A stretch of 64,000 nucleotides of DNA from Persicaria tinctoria (GCA_037127255.1 JBANSL010000010.1:26616620-26680619), one strand, 5' to 3'. Shown: positions 22,773 through 38,447, counted from the stretch's first letter. Notes: generated from the letters alone by a model not told the origin. Numbers and translations are program-made.

Positions 22773-25080
22773 GTGTACTATACCTGTAAGTATCGACCTT
22801 ATAAATTTGAGGTAAAATGTTTGTAGGAAGACAGCCTGACGCTTCCGAAGATAATAACCAACCACTTGGGCACGCCACGCAGTTGAATGAACCCAATAAG
22901 AAGATAGAATTGAAAGGGAGGAAAAAGGACAAATCAAGAGGTAAATTGGACACATTCGACCCGATAGAGACACGGACGTCCCCTGCTGTATTCGTAGAGA
23001 CCATTCAACAATTGAAGGAAGGGTCGGACAATGAAGCGAAGTTACAAGCCATAAAATATATCGGGTTCGATGCAATCATGGAATTGAATATGAAAAAACA
23101 GCCTCTGTCGCTAGCGAAGTGTATGGTTGAGCATTTTGACCCAGACAAGTGTAGCATTGAGTTCGATGATGGGCAGAGCTTGGAGATCACTGAATTCGAT
23201 GTGCACAGATGCTTCGGTCTTCCCCTGGGCTGTAAGTCTGTTGTCATTAAGGGCCAAAACGAAAACAAGGATATCATAGAAAAATGGAGGTCCCAATATG
23301 ACAAGCAGTACGCAGGGTTAAGACCATCACATGTGATCGTCGCGATGCTTACTAGTGCTGATAGTGGGCTGCAGTTCATCCAAAACTTTCTGGTCCTGTT
23401 CGACAGTACATTAGTGACTGGGCAACAGAGTGGCGGGGTGACACAAAGACTCGTACGGAGCATAACTAGTGTTGACGAAATCAAAGGAGTTAACTGGTGT
23501 GATTTCCTACTCTCAAAGTTAATAAGCGCAAAGTTGAAGTATGCTGAAGACAACAAAGGATCATTTGAAGGACCCTTACTCTTCTTAGTGGTAAGTGATT
23601 GGTTCAAATGTTACTTGTACATTTCGATGAACATACATGAATTACCATAGTGTGGAATATATCAATTAATGGTATTTGTACTTCATGCAGCTGTTGTATG
23701 TAGATCGAGTTGTATATCGGGGAAAATGCGTGGTGCAACGCGGGATACCCACCTTCGTAGGATGGTCTGACAATTTGATATCCCCTCAGGAGAAGAACGA
23801 AATGGAAAGTGGAGGTTTTGGCCGAGGTCATATTGAACCAGCACTGGATATACCACTTGAAATCACTAATCCTGCTAAAGAGATTAGCTCTAAAGAGGTA
23901 AACAGATTATTAGTTACTATTCAACAGAATATTTGTTTCTGTGCGGGAAATTATGTTTAGTGGGAGAAAGTTATTCGGTCGAATGAACAGCTTTTATAAC
24001 ATATTCTAATAACCCGCATTGTGTGGTACTCATAAATTGTAGGATTATTACGAAGCATTGGTGAACTCCGCTGTGGATGTGAGTCGGGCAATAAAAGATT
24101 TGGTAGAAAAGCTTAACAATGTGCCGATTGAGTTCAGGGAGGAACCCGCAATACAATGCTGCTATGAGTTGAGGAAGACGGTTCTCGGGTGAGGGCATCC
24201 TGATGTGACGGGATTAGAATCAATATCTTTGACTCCAGCTGCGACTCTACTATCACAGGGCACCCCTGCGTTCTGTAATGACCCAACTCTACTGAAGAAT
24301 CCGGAATTGATTGATGAGGCTATGAAGGCAAGAGCAGAAATGAATCATGAAAATAACAAGTGGCCATCATTCGACTTGGGATTTGACAATGATGATAATG
24401 GGGTTGTAGATCCGGTAAAGGAGGTGATAGATGAGATAATAAGAGAAGATGAAATCCAAGCGCTGCACACAGAAGAGTCGGGGGGTCACACGCTCAACAC
24501 CAATGTCGATGAGGTATTACATGGTTAAATTATCTTATATATTGGGGAATATGATGTGAAAAAACATATTTACTTTAGGAAACTCTAATCCGCAGGTTAA
24601 CATGGAAGTGTCGATACCAACGACGGAATGTACTAATGCAATTACAGACGATCATGGGGGGGGGGTGCCTGAAGAAGAAAACGGATTGAGAAATATGGAG
24701 GTTGAAGTGAACAATGAGGTAAACATATGCATATGATGGGAAATTATGTATGCTAATCACCTTAAAAAACATTTGAATTGGATACATTCATGACGTTTAT
24801 TCACCTATGGGATTGTGAACGATAAACCCCGTAACTCGTATATAAAAAATCTTTTGGTTTGTAGGTCAGGGAACAAGGGCAATTTGAATTAGTGGTGGCA
24901 CTACGAACTGAACCGACATCCAAAATAGTTAAGGTAAATTGGGATGCTCCTTATCGACATTGATATGTAAGACGTATAGACCTGTTATTGTGAAATTGCG
25001 GTTGAATAATACGTTTTTGAAGGTATTTTAGGTTGAGAAACAATGTTTATTAGGATAAAAAATGTTAAACGTCATATTGT

Positions 25081-25910
25081 AGTCGACTGATAATGTTTCT
25101 GAATAAAACATGACATCAATGTTGTGGTACAATTGTAGGCTACAGATAGAACAACTTTTCAATCAGTTCAAACAGTTTCTAAGCCACCTCCGATCGAATC
25201 CGATAAGGTATAGGGGTAAAACCATCATTAAACATGCATAAATACACTGAATGTAATGATAAAGTGTTAATATAATGATTTACGATGTCATGCAGAATAA
25301 GGGATCAGTTGTAGCAGTCCAAGGGGTCGCCGAAACCCGTTTTACTGCCCTTGCAATGAAGGTAAATATATTACTTCACTTTATATAGCGTTAACATGCA
25401 TGAATACCGTATGGTACTGATGTAGAATCCTTTATTACATATGTCGCTTTTACAATACTAGGACGTATAGACCTGTTGTTGTGAAATTGCGGTTTAATAC
25501 TACGTTTTTGAAGGTATTATAGTTTGGGAAACAATGTTTATTCGGGGAAAAGAATTAACCCTCATATTGTAGTCGACTGATAATGTTTATGAACAAAACA
25601 TGACATCAATGTTGTGGGTCAATTGTAGGCTACAGATAGAACAGCTGTTCAATCAGTTCAAACAGTTTCGAAGCCACCTCCGGTCGAAACCGATAAGGTA
25701 TAGGGGTAAACCGCTAATTAAATATGTGCCACTACACTGAATGTAATGATAAATATTTAATATAATGATTTACGATGTCATGCAGAATAAGGGATCAGTT
25801 GTAGCAGACCAAGGGGTCGCCGCAACCCGTTTCACTGACCTTGCAATGAAGGTAAATATGTTACTTAACTTTATATAGCGTTAACATGCATGAATACGGT
25901 ATGGCACTGA
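25081..25910 (+). repeat. Tandem duplication of a two-exon unit in the Ulp1-like gene
   Basis: Exons 25139-25207 and 25296-25361, with their introns, recur about 490 bp downstream as 25629-25697 and 25786-25851. Both copies keep splice signals and reading phase (TDRTTFQSVQTVSKPPP; NKGSVVAVQGVAETRF and close variants). The exons are 69 and 66 bp, so the duplication adds 45 residues without a frameshift. Confidence 0.8.
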
Positions 25911-27334
25911 TGTATAATCCTTAATTACATATTCCAGAAGGGAAAAGGTCTTGTTACGACAGATAACTCACATTTGGTGACACCGCGACCACAACGATCA
26001 AAGAGCCATTCTATCAAGGAGATTAGCCCCTTCGTGTGCAGGGTAATAGACCTAGAGGTGAGAGTGACAAAGGAGCAATCGATGGTCATCAACCTTGTCA
26101 AAGAAACGACACACGAGTAAGTACAATCGGATTTATCGCAAACATATCATGATCATGATAATTTTATCAGGTATGACTGATGGAAAACTGTTTTTGTTTT
26201 GTGATAAAGGAAAATAATGTTCGTGTTAGGGGGGGCGCGTAAGAAGCCCCTAATTCCATTTACTCTGACAAATAAAGAGCTGTCTGATTCAGTCTGGAAA
26301 CGCATCCCGATACAAGTGATGGACGTGTGGGCCTTGAAGTTGAATTGTGATGAAATCTATAGGAGCAAGGATTCCCCTTACATATACTTTGTTCCTCCGA
26401 GTGCCACGGTAATTACTTATTGAATTTACAACTCTATCTGGTTAGTGTTTGTTCAACAAAGTTATAAACGTCGAAATAAACCAAATAATTTCTTTGAATA
26501 GTTTGGATTCATTAGCCACCCAAGCAAGTAAAGAAAGCTATGATTCAAGAGAAACGTCATTTTTACTGAGATTCTATGAGGCCGCTCCACCGCGTGGTGT
26601 CAACGTTAAGGAGCTTGATATGGTATGTTTGTATTCGTTGTATACTTGTTAATATAACGTATTATTCGTTGGGTGTTTGTCGAAATATAACGTATTATTC
26701 GTTGGGTTTTGTAGATGATGTTTCCAATCTACCATAATGATGAGTACTACGTCATATCCTTTAACTTCCGTAGAGGAGTTGCAGAAATCCTGGACTGCAC
26801 AAACATCAGGGACGGCAAGAAATCGTCATACTACACTCCCATGTTTGAAGAGCTTGTAATTCTCCCAAAAACATTAATTTGAATGCACACATCTCATTTG
26901 TACGTAACGGTCTACAATGATTTTTAATAACGGTACATGTGTGTACCTTGCAGAAAAAAATGGTTTGTGTGCTATTGGACGATGAGGATGCGAAGTCTGC
27001 TGCTGCGAATACTCGTAAAATGGATTTCTGTAGGGTCATGCCCTTGGATTGGAGGAACCCATATGATGCGGGGGTGGACTCTGGGATATATGCCATGAGA
27101 CACATGGAGACGTACAAGGGTAATATTAGTTGGACTTGTGGTTTCAAGGCTGGAAGTCGGAAGAACATTGGTGCCCTACGCTCGAGGTACGTTCATGCTC
27201 TCCTCACGTCTGAGGTGAACACAGAGAAGCATAAAGTAATCCAATGCTCGAAAAAAGGGGCAGAATTTGTGAACAACGTCAACTCCAACCGGTTGCCTGA
27301 TGAGGGATCGTCCGACACCAAAGGACTTGCCTAG

Positions 27335-28007
27335 ATTTCCCTGATCACACTAGCCCTCGTGCTCTATTTATTTTCCCTATATTGTTATGCAGTGACGTAG
27401 ATGCTTTTGGTATTTTGTGCAAACTATGGGTCAATTTGTATGGATTGTTATTTGGTATGTATTGGGTCAACATTATACAGATTATATTAGGGGTATTTGA
27501 ATGGTGCCACACAACCAAACATTTGTGGTGATATGTTAGTCCAAAACACCATCATGTTATGAATTGGTCATTTAAGTATTAGTTCCATTTTAACGTTTGT
27601 TTGCTATATAAACAATGGTGTCTTCTAAGTCAACATATTCGACCATAAAACTACTATTTACGGTGAATAATTTAAATAAAACCATTGCATGGACGATTAA
27701 AAAGCCCCAATCAGGTGAATAACCTATAAATCATCGTCCACCACTATGACTATTACGGAACTCTCTGATAATGGAGTATGAAAGACACATATAACAAAAG
27801 CAATTGCAGTAAGCTCTGAAATATATGGGCTGAAACTTTAAAATAAATAACCATAATGGCAAAACCAAATAGTCTTAACTTAACAAATAAATCCATAAAA
27901 AAAACTTCGGTCATTATTGAAAACTAATAGATTACACCGAATAATATCCAGATTTTAATCAAACGAAAAAGTAAAACGATCCAATTAGCATGAATAAAAA
28001 AAACAAT
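27335..28007. other. Intergenic space between the convergent genes of element C
   Basis: This holds the 3' ends of the Ulp1-like gene and, from the other side, the transposase. The sequence is AT-rich with several GAATAATA words. No further gene is seen. Confidence 0.6.
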
Positions 28008-28358
28008 CTACTCACTATCATCATAAAAGTCTTCCCTAATTTCTTCATCCGATGTGTCATCCTCCAAGTCATCCACCTCGTCGTCCAAGTTCTGAACAAC
28101 AGAGTCATCCCCCTCGCCGTCCACTTTCTGATCAACAGGAAATACAGCAGTGCATGTCCTCCGATTATGCGACACAACCTTCCCACATCTTCCACACTTC
28201 CTCATTTTCTTGATTTTCCCCTTCGTTGTTGCTATCTCTAAAGACCCCTTCAGCCTATGGCCTTTGTTCTTGGCATGTGGGGGAGGATGAATATTAATTT
28301 TATCCGGGGGCTTGACGCCAACGTACTTCTCTACAAACGCCTCTTTTGTCGTTGCTAG

Positions 28359-31300
28359 TGATAAATTACATAGGTCTTAATATTGTATAGTGGGCCAAAA
28401 GCCCATTAAGGCCCAATACCTTTGTAACCTATATATATGTTATATCAATGAATGGAAACCCTAAGGAGGACTTTACATCAATTCTATAATCCTACATGGT
28501 ATCACAGCCTTTTCTTCCTCACGGAACCCTACATTGATCCTCCCGCCCCACCCCTCCTATTACCGTCGCCGGCGTCGTCTCCTCGCCGCCTCTCTCTCTC
28601 TCTCTCTCCCCTCGCCTCACGGCTCCTCCTCGCCACCGTCCTACCTCCCCCCCTCGCTCTCGCTCTCGAGCCCGGCTCTCTCCCTCTCGCCGCCTCTCGC
28701 TCTCGCTTCCTTCCGCGTAAAAAAAAAAAATGTCCGACCTTTTCTGCTGCGCCCGCGACATCCACATCCGCAGCGGCCACCGCGTCACTCGCGGCCCTCC
28801 TCCTTTGACCGCCGCCCCACGATGGTCCCCGGTGCCTGGCTTCAACCCTCATTGGCTACACTCCGGCTCTCCCCGCCCCGCGACCTCGGGCCTATCTGAC
28901 ATCGTCTGATCATCGCGTTGTTCCGCCGGATGGACATCACGCCTTCTCCTCTATGCAGCCGACACCTTCGGACTCTTCTTGGTACATGGACACTGGTGCC
29001 ACCTCCCACATGACGAATTCCTCAGGTCACCTCTCATCTCTTTCTTTTAAGGGTCGTACACACTCTATTATCGTCGGAAATGGTGGTCGTTTTGCTACTT
29101 CGGGGATTGGTCACGCCACATTACAGACCCCAACCCACCCACTACACCTTAACAATGTCCTCATTGCCCCAAAGATTGTCAAAAACCTTATCTCTGTCCG
29201 TCGGTTCACTACTGACAACAACGTTTCCCTTACGTTTGATCCCTATGGTTTCTCTGTGAACGATCTTACTACGGGGGTTACTCGAATGAGATGTAACGGC
29301 ACCGGGGAGCTCTACCCTGTCACACCACCTCCCGCGTCCAGTCAGTCGTGTCCGGTCGTCCTCTCGGCATCATCATCCAGCCTTTGGCATGCACGGCTTG
29401 GTCATCCCAGTCCTGCAGTTTTAGATTTACTTCGCTCTAAGAGTCTTGTCCAATGTCATAAAGAGCATCGCTCTAGTTTATGTTCTTCTTGTCAGTTAGG
29501 CAAGCATGCCAGACTTCCTTTTCAGCGTTCTTTAAACACTACTTTTGCACCTTTTGATATTATTCATAGTGATATTTGGACATCTCCTGTGCCTAGCAAG
29601 GAGGGTCATAAGTATTACCTGTTGTTTCTGGATGATTATACACATTTCTTATGGGTTTTCCCTTTGCACTTTAAATCTCAAGTGTTTCCTATCTTTGCCA
29701 AATTCCACGCTTACATCAAAACACAGTTTCACACCTCTATCAAGTGCTTTCAATGTGACAATGGCCGCGTATTTGACAACAAAGATTTTCACACTTTCTT
29801 CAATACCAATGGGATCTCCTATCGCTTGTCCTGCCCCTACACCTCCCAACAAAATGGCAAGGCCGAACGAATCATCCGAACCATTACCAATATGATGCGC
29901 ACTCTCCTCTTCCACGCATCCATTCCCCTTCACTTTTGGTCTTATGCCTTAGCCACCACGTGCTACCTCCTAAACATCCTACCTTCCACCACCCTCCACC
30001 ATCGCTCACCATTTCAGGCACTGTATTTCACTTTACCCAGGTATGATCACCTTCATACCTTTGGATGCTTGTGTTTTCCAAATCAATCATCCACCGTTCC
30101 TCACAAGCTTCACCCACGCTCCACCCCTTGTGTCTTTCTTGGCTACCCGTCTGATCCTCGCGGTTACATCTGCCTCGATATCAAGACCAACAAGATCATT
30201 CTCTCTCGCCATGTTACCTTTGATGAGTCGCGATTCCCCTTTGCGTCTCCCACACCCACCGTGTCTCCGTCAGAGTCTGAGTCACCATTCCCGCATTTTC
30301 TTCTTCCCAGAGCTCTCCCGGTGCTCATGCCTCTCCCCCTCCCCCCCCACCACCACCACCCCCCACCAGACCACACACCCGCATCGTCTCTGGTGTCTTC
30401 CGACCCCGTCAAATCGTCTCGATGACCACCGCACATCACCCCGCCGCTCAACACCATGCCTACATCCCTCCGTCGGATCGCCATATTGTAATGCTGCGCC
30501 CGCCGCAATATGCGGCGCCCGCAGCCAATCAACTAAACCATCCCTACCCTCCGTCCCACACACTGGCGGCGCCCGCAGTACCCCTTGCGGCGCCCGCCGC
30601 AAATCAACCCCGCTCCGCACCCCTTGCCCCCGTCCCTCCCGACTCCCACTCAACCCCTTCCTCCACCTCGACCTCCCTGTCCCCCATCCCTACCTCCCAC
30701 AAAACAGCCATCCTCGACCCGAATTGGCAGGCGGCTATGCTCGACGAATACAGGGCCCTTACAAAGAATGGTACTTGGGTTCTTGTCCCTCGCCCTCCAA
30801 CGGCGAACGTCGTTCGCTGTATGTGGCTCTTCCGTCACAAGTTCCGCTCTGATGGGACGTTGGAGCGCTACAAAGCACGTCTTGTCGTCAACGGTCGATC
30901 TCAGCAGGTAGGTATTGATTGTGATGAGACCTTCAGCCCCGTGGTCAAGTCTGCCACTATCCGAGTGGTTTTGAGCTTAGCTCTGTCGCGCAAATAGGCC
31001 ATTCATCAGCTGGATGTCAAGAACGCTTTTCTGCATGGTCACCTGAATGAGACAGTCTACATGTTTCAGCTGCCGGGATTTACTGATGCTGATCGTCCCA
31101 AGCACGTCTGTCTCCTGAAGCGCTCTCTGTATGGTTTGAAACAGGCTCCGCGAGCTTGGTTCCAGCGATTTGCTTCTCATCTGCTCCGCTTGGGTTTCAT
31201 TGGCAGCCGCTCGGATTCGTCCCTGTTCATCTATCGCAGAGGCTCCGACATGGCATTTCTGTTACTGTATGTCGACGACATCATTCTCACCGCCTCTTCT

Positions 31301-32367
31301 GATGCTCTTCGGACGTCGATTATTTCACAGCTGAGTGCTGAATTCGCTATGTCAGATTTGGGTCAGTTGTCTTACTTCTTGGGAGTTGCTGTTCAGCGGC
31401 ATGCGTCTGGGCTATTCCTCTCACAGAGTAAGTATGCTGCTGAGATTGTTGCTCGAGCTAAGATGAGTAACTGCAATCCTGTCGCCACCCTGTCGATACA
31501 TCCAACAAGCTCATCGCTCACTCTGGTCCTTTGGTTGATGATCCGACATTGTACAGGAGCCTTGCTGGTGCTCTTCAGTATCTCACCTTCACCAGACCTG
31601 ATATCAGTTACGCCGTTCAGCAGATCTGCTTGTTCATGCATGCACCCAGGGAACCCCACTTTCATGCCTTAAAGCGGATCATTCGGTACATCAACGGCAC
31701 ACTCGAGGTCGGCACCACGATCACTCCTTCCTCTAAACTTGACCTTGTTGCTTACACTGATGCGGATTGGGGTGGTTGTCCTGACACACGTCGCTCCACG
31801 TCTGGTTACTGTGTCTTCCTCAACGACACCCTTGTGTCGTGGTCGGCCAAGCGTTAGTCTGTCGTGTCTCGCTCCAGCGCTGAGGCCGAATACAGGGGCG
31901 TTGCCAACGTTGTCTCCGAGTGCTCTTGGCTCCGCAATCTTCTGCTTGAGCTCCGTTGCCCTCTTATGAAGGCCACTCTGGTCTATACTGACAACATCTC
32001 TTCCGTCTATCTGGCTAGCAACCCCGTCCATCATCAATGCACGAAGCACATTGAGCTTGATCTCCACTTCGTCAGGGACAAGGTTGTCATAGGGCATGTC
32101 CGCGTTCTACATGTCCCGTCCTCGTTTCAGTACGCTGATATATTCACCAAGGATTTACCTAGACAGTTGTTCATTGATTTTCGTTCCAATCTCACTGTAC
32201 GACCCCCTCCAGTTTCGACTGCGGGGGTTTGATAAATTACATATGTCTTAATATTGTATAGTGGGCCAAAAGCCCATTAAGGCCCAATATCTTTGTAACC
32301 TATATATATGTTATATCAATGAATGGAAACCCTAAGGAGGACTTTACATCAATTCTATAATCCTACA
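28359..32367 (+). mobile_element. Ty1/copia retrotransposon with 138-bp LTRs, gag missing
   Basis: The LTRs are 28359-28496 and 32230-32367, both starting TGATAAATTACATA and ending CCTACA, with only two or three differences. A tRNA-iMet-type primer site (TGGTATCACAGCC) follows at 28497. Flanks are GCTAG and ACTAG, a near-perfect 5-bp target duplication. The element lies antisense within the final exon of the MULE transposase. The very short LTRs are unusual for an element with a pol gene. The ~450 bp between the primer site and protease are GC-rich and CT-rich with no gag domain. Confidence 0.9.
28953..32232 (+). pseudogene. copia pol polyprotein (protease, integrase, RT, RNase H), mutated
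   Basis: In order: protease (SWYMDTGATSHMT), GAG-pre-integrase (LWHARLGHPSP, C-x2-C), integrase core (HSDIWTSP, CDNGR, QQNGKAER), reverse transcriptase ([45 protein letters not shown]) and RNase H (AYTDADWGG, SRSSAEAEYRGVANVVSE, YTDNISSVYLASNPVHH). Breaks are a frame change around 30420-30720, TAG at 30995-30997, a frameshift near 31490-31530 and TAG at 31855-31857. The protein is not translatable as a whole. The domain order INT-RT-RH is that of Ty1/copia. Confidence 0.9.
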
Positions 32368-35300
32368 ACTAGCTCACCAGCATCAACCTTCTTTTTCATA
32401 TATTGCTCCTTTATTGACATCAAATTTGCCATCATATGTTGAATGAGGTCCATGTCATCCTCCACAAGGCCGACCGTGGAGTAAATATTCCCCCACAATT
32501 TATCTATCCACACCTTCCTAGCTTCCAATGCGGCACACTCTTTGACAACTACCTCATCAACATGGATGAGTGAAGCCTTCCTTTCTTCCTTTGTCCACCT
32601 TGTATGAACCATTATGTCAGGTATGGTCTTCACACGCATATGTTTATAGGTAGCAAAGATGTGTTTGCGTGGTATACCGACCCTAAGGAAAGTGTTGCAG
32701 TCACATGTTGAAAACTGAGTGTCTAGATCGAATGAAACCTGAAAGGTGCCACATTCTTCTTCATCTACAATATGCACTTTCTTGCCAGGCTCCACTGTCT
32801 CGCTCGTGACGTTGCATAAAGCTAATGCATCTAGAATTTCCTCCTGGACCTTCGCAAACACCTTCAAAGTATACACAGGTGCTGCGTGACGTTCAATCGG
32901 TAGAGGACTCTAAAACGTTGGAACAGTTGTTGCATTTTCCATGTCAAGCCTCGCCTGGGTGTGACGCTGTTTTTCCATGGCCATATCAAATTGCAACATC
33001 AATTCAATGAGATTGAAATGCCGACTAGAGTAGCGCCCGAAAAATCTGTTTGCTGATTCCGAAATTGATGTTGTCCTGAACAGACCACCCATTGGAACAT
33101 CCCTATAATAGACTGGTATCCAAATAGTCTTCTGATTGTACATCAACTTCAGCCACTTGTTATCTTCTAGACCAAAATCCGCCAGAATTTCCGCCCACAT
33201 TGACTCAAAATCGTCAACAGTGTTATAATCTCCCCACACTGCCTTGTTGATTTTCTTGCGGAAGCCTTTCATATGACATATGTCATGTGGGACCTAAAAT
33301 GGGAATATAGTTAGTTCTTACAACCATATGTTTATATATATTACAAACCATAAATACATAGGGGTGCTATCGAATTGAAAACCTTTAGATAAATATTCTA
33401 CAAAATACATGCGCTGCGCGAGTAATATAAAACAGATAGTTTAAACGAATAATACTAAACTACATAGAGGATGGTTGGCAAAATCACGCCATTCCATTGA
33501 ATAGACTTCATAATTCAGGTTAATGAAAGATAAATACAATCGAAACGAAAAAATAAAAAAGACAACAAGTATTACAACAAAATACAAGACATTCCAAACA
33601 AATATATAAACAAATCCAATGCAATACAAAGTAGGAAATATACCTCCTTAGGCACTTTCATCATAATGTGCCACATGCAAAAACGATGCCGTGTATTTGG
33701 GAACACCTCCGGGATGACTTCCCTCATTGCCGGATCCTGATCAGTGACAAGGACCATCGGGTCCTTACGCATTGCTCTCTGAAAGCATTGAAACACCCAC
33801 CTGTACGACTCCTTATCCTCATTCAAAAGCAACCCGGCACCAAAATTCACAACTCTACGGTTGTTGTCCATTCCGGTAAATGGTGCAAAAACCATGTTGT
33901 ACCTGTTAGTATGTCAGATCAAAGACAATCCTTGAGACAATAGACATACAATTCAGAATTTTCAGTTTTTATGATGATTTTAACGGACACATTATTAAAA
34001 CAATCCAATTTCGAAGAATATTGTGATAAATTCCATCAGAAAACGTTAAAAAACATACATATTGTACTGAATAATGTTATGTCTAAAAATTCGGACTGGG
34101 CAAATAACTTCATAAATGAAAATAAAAAACAAACATTATTCTACGGATACTTTATTCAAACAATCCTATTTAACCGAATATTATGATAAATTACAGCAGA
34201 AAACATTTGAAAAACATACATATTGGATTGAATAATGTTATGACCAAAATTTCTGACTTGGCTAATAACTTCATAAATGAAAATGAAAAAAAAAAAATTC
34301 ACTAGTAGACTTAAAACTTACTCGTTTGTTCTGTATGTTGAGTCGAACGACACAACATCACCGAATTCTGCATAATTAGCCCGCGCAATAGGATCGCACC
34401 AAAATAGCCTCATCAAATTTTTATTGTTGTCAACAACATGGTAAAAAAAAATGCAGATGACGCCTTCTTCTTCATCATAAATTTATTAATAACCATCTGC
34501 GCATCACCGTTAGAGATATGTGCCATTATATCTCGCTTAAAATTCTTCATATCTTGCAAAGAAGGCCCGCCACTGCTAGACCCTCCCCGACACTCATTCA
34601 TCATTCGGTGCGTCATTTCCGGGCCAATATTTGCCCGTGCACAATTTATCATAAATTGGTGATGGCCAAAATCGAGCTTCCGGTGTGCCTTGAGGAACTG
34701 ATTAGCACTCCCTTGCATCAGTAGATAGTTATGGCGCTCTACCAGCCCAGTAATTTCATACCCAGAAGATCCCTTAAATTTTAGGTACACGTGGGCCTTG
34801 CAACCAGGTACGACCCTTTAAACGCTTACGCTTCCCAGTACTTGTGCTTGGTGGAGCTGACCCTTCCTTAGTGCATCTTACGTAACGATGTAATAGCGTC
34901 CCATCGGCGTGGTATGAAGTACCCCCCATCTTCGTGTCAAAACCTACCCTTGCGGCATACGCTTTGTAAAATTTGATCCCCTGGTCCACATTTGAAAACA
35001 ACTGCCCGACATGTGGTTTAATTGTGTCATCGCACGTTGGAATCCAGTAATTTGTTTTACCGGGCGATTCTTCTTCTGTATACCCAACATTCCCCTCTTG
35101 TTTAGACTCATCCCCGTATAAGGAGTCGAGGACTTCTTCTTGTTCCTCCCCAATCTTCGTGTTGTCGACATCCTACTGAATACTATTGTCCGAATTTGTT
35201 TTAAGTATGAACAACGTTCAGAAACATATATAAACAAATTGCCCAGATGTGATTTGCCTGCAAAATTAGTAGAATTCGAGTGCATAAAGTCATGCTTCCT

Positions 35301-36213
35301 ATTCTGGTCATAATTTTAATATCATCAATTACAACGAATAATATGTCTGTTGACAGTAACACAAAAACCAAAACCTGATATCTCACAACGACATAACGTT
35401 CATAGATTTACACACCATTGCCTTCTAATTGGATAAGAATTGGTAAGTTTATCAACAAAAGAACAAACAACAGGCGATAACCACACAACAAAGACAAAGA
35501 TTGTTCAATTACATCTATAGTTCCCGTACATTTACACCCCATCGCCTACTAACTCACATACCTGATTCCATCGGTAGTTCGTATGAAAATTGTGGTCGAA
35601 TAAATTCTTCAACTTGATGACGATTCACCAGCACGTTTGCAAGATTGTTGCTTTGAAAATAAGAAAAGGGTTTTGTTTCTGGAATTTATGGGTTCCTCTT
35701 CATTTATCATCCAACATATATACTATTTTCTAACCCTAAAGATCTTAAGAGTTGTCGTTAAACTCATACAAATTTATGGATAATATTCACAATAAACTGA
35801 AATTTATTCTTATTAGTGGGATATTTTTAACAAACCCAAAATCTTTTCTTAAAAAAAAAGATATACATTGGATGATTTATGGGATAAGTAATAGGTTGTT
35901 TTCCATTAATATAATCCTTAATATTATATTGCCAATAACTCAAATTCCATACAACAATTCTGGAAAAAAAATCATGTAGGGCCCACCACCATGGAACAAT
36001 ATCTCTACCCCAAAATTTAAACATCACATCACGCGCCCCACGCCCATGCTTCGCAGCGAGTTAAGCCAGATTAGTAAGTTAGTGCGCGGGCCCCGCCAAT
36101 TTTATATTAAAAAAAAAGAAAACAAACCTTTTAATCTCAGCGATCCGATCCATCCACATCTACGGCCAGGAATCGTGCACAAGGTACACCCTAAGGGGTG
36201 TGCACTTAATACC

Positions 36214-38447
<2,234 letters not shown>

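Larger units (their letters stand above)
12726..27334 (+). pseudogene. Ulp1 (C48 cysteine protease)-like accessory gene of MULE C, interrupted and mutated
   Basis: Exons read 12726-12927, 13078-13173, 22827-23590, 23691-23897, 24043-24513, 24596-24718, 24865-24933, 25139-25207, 25296-25361, 25629-25697, 25786-25851, 25938-26116, 26210-26408, 26502-26622, 26715-26855 and 26954-27334. Phase is kept across the Athila insertion (13173 joins 22827). The N-terminus is acidic (YSEDSDDDF) and basic (RCRSKRAREE). The large third exon has the LEITEFDVHRCFGLPLG block typical of Ulp1-carrying MULE proteins. The C-terminus has the Ulp1 layout: NDEYYVISF, then EILDC, then GVDSGIYAMRHMETY. Lesions are TGA at 24190-24192 and a phase break between 26408 and 26502. 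Active family members would have His in the first motif and Cys in GVDCG; here Glu and Ser occupy them, so protease activity is unlikely. Confidence 0.75.
28008..35190 (-). pseudogene. FAR1/MULE-type transposase of element C, split by a copia element
   Basis: The gene reads from about 35190 leftward. An acidic N-terminus precedes a FAR1 DNA-binding domain (FYKAYAARVGFDTKMGG, LKFKGSSGYEITGLVERHNY) up to about 34316. Exon 33902-33644 has the MULE catalytic core (VTDQDPAMREVIPEVFPNTR, FCMWHIMMKVPKE); the preceding exon supplies VSFDSTYRTNE with the first Asp. The exon from 33293 leftward carries a SWIM zinc finger (CDCNTFLRVGIPRKHIF). It is broken at 32368 by the copia element and resumes at 28358 with a zinc knuckle (KCGRCGKVVSHNRRTC) and an acidic tail, ending at 28008. 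Lesions are a one-base insertion near 34815, a length change in the T run (A9 on the plus strand) at 34443-34451, and TAG at about 32910. The extreme 5' end was not resolved; a short ATG exon near 35565 is possible. Confidence 0.8.

Noticed and set aside
22740..23607. Minus-strand ORFs of 111-200 residues opposite the Ulp1-like exon
   Set aside because: They are antisense shadows of exon 22827-23590, which has splice sites and family motifs.
28452..28899. Ser/Leu/Arg-rich ORFs between the copia primer site and protease as gag
   Set aside because: Low-complexity CT/GC sequence without a gag domain or CCHC knuckle.
30043..30852. 269-residue plus-strand ORF overlapping copia pol
   Set aside because: It is an out-of-frame shadow through a Pro-rich linker; the integrase and RT frames flank it.
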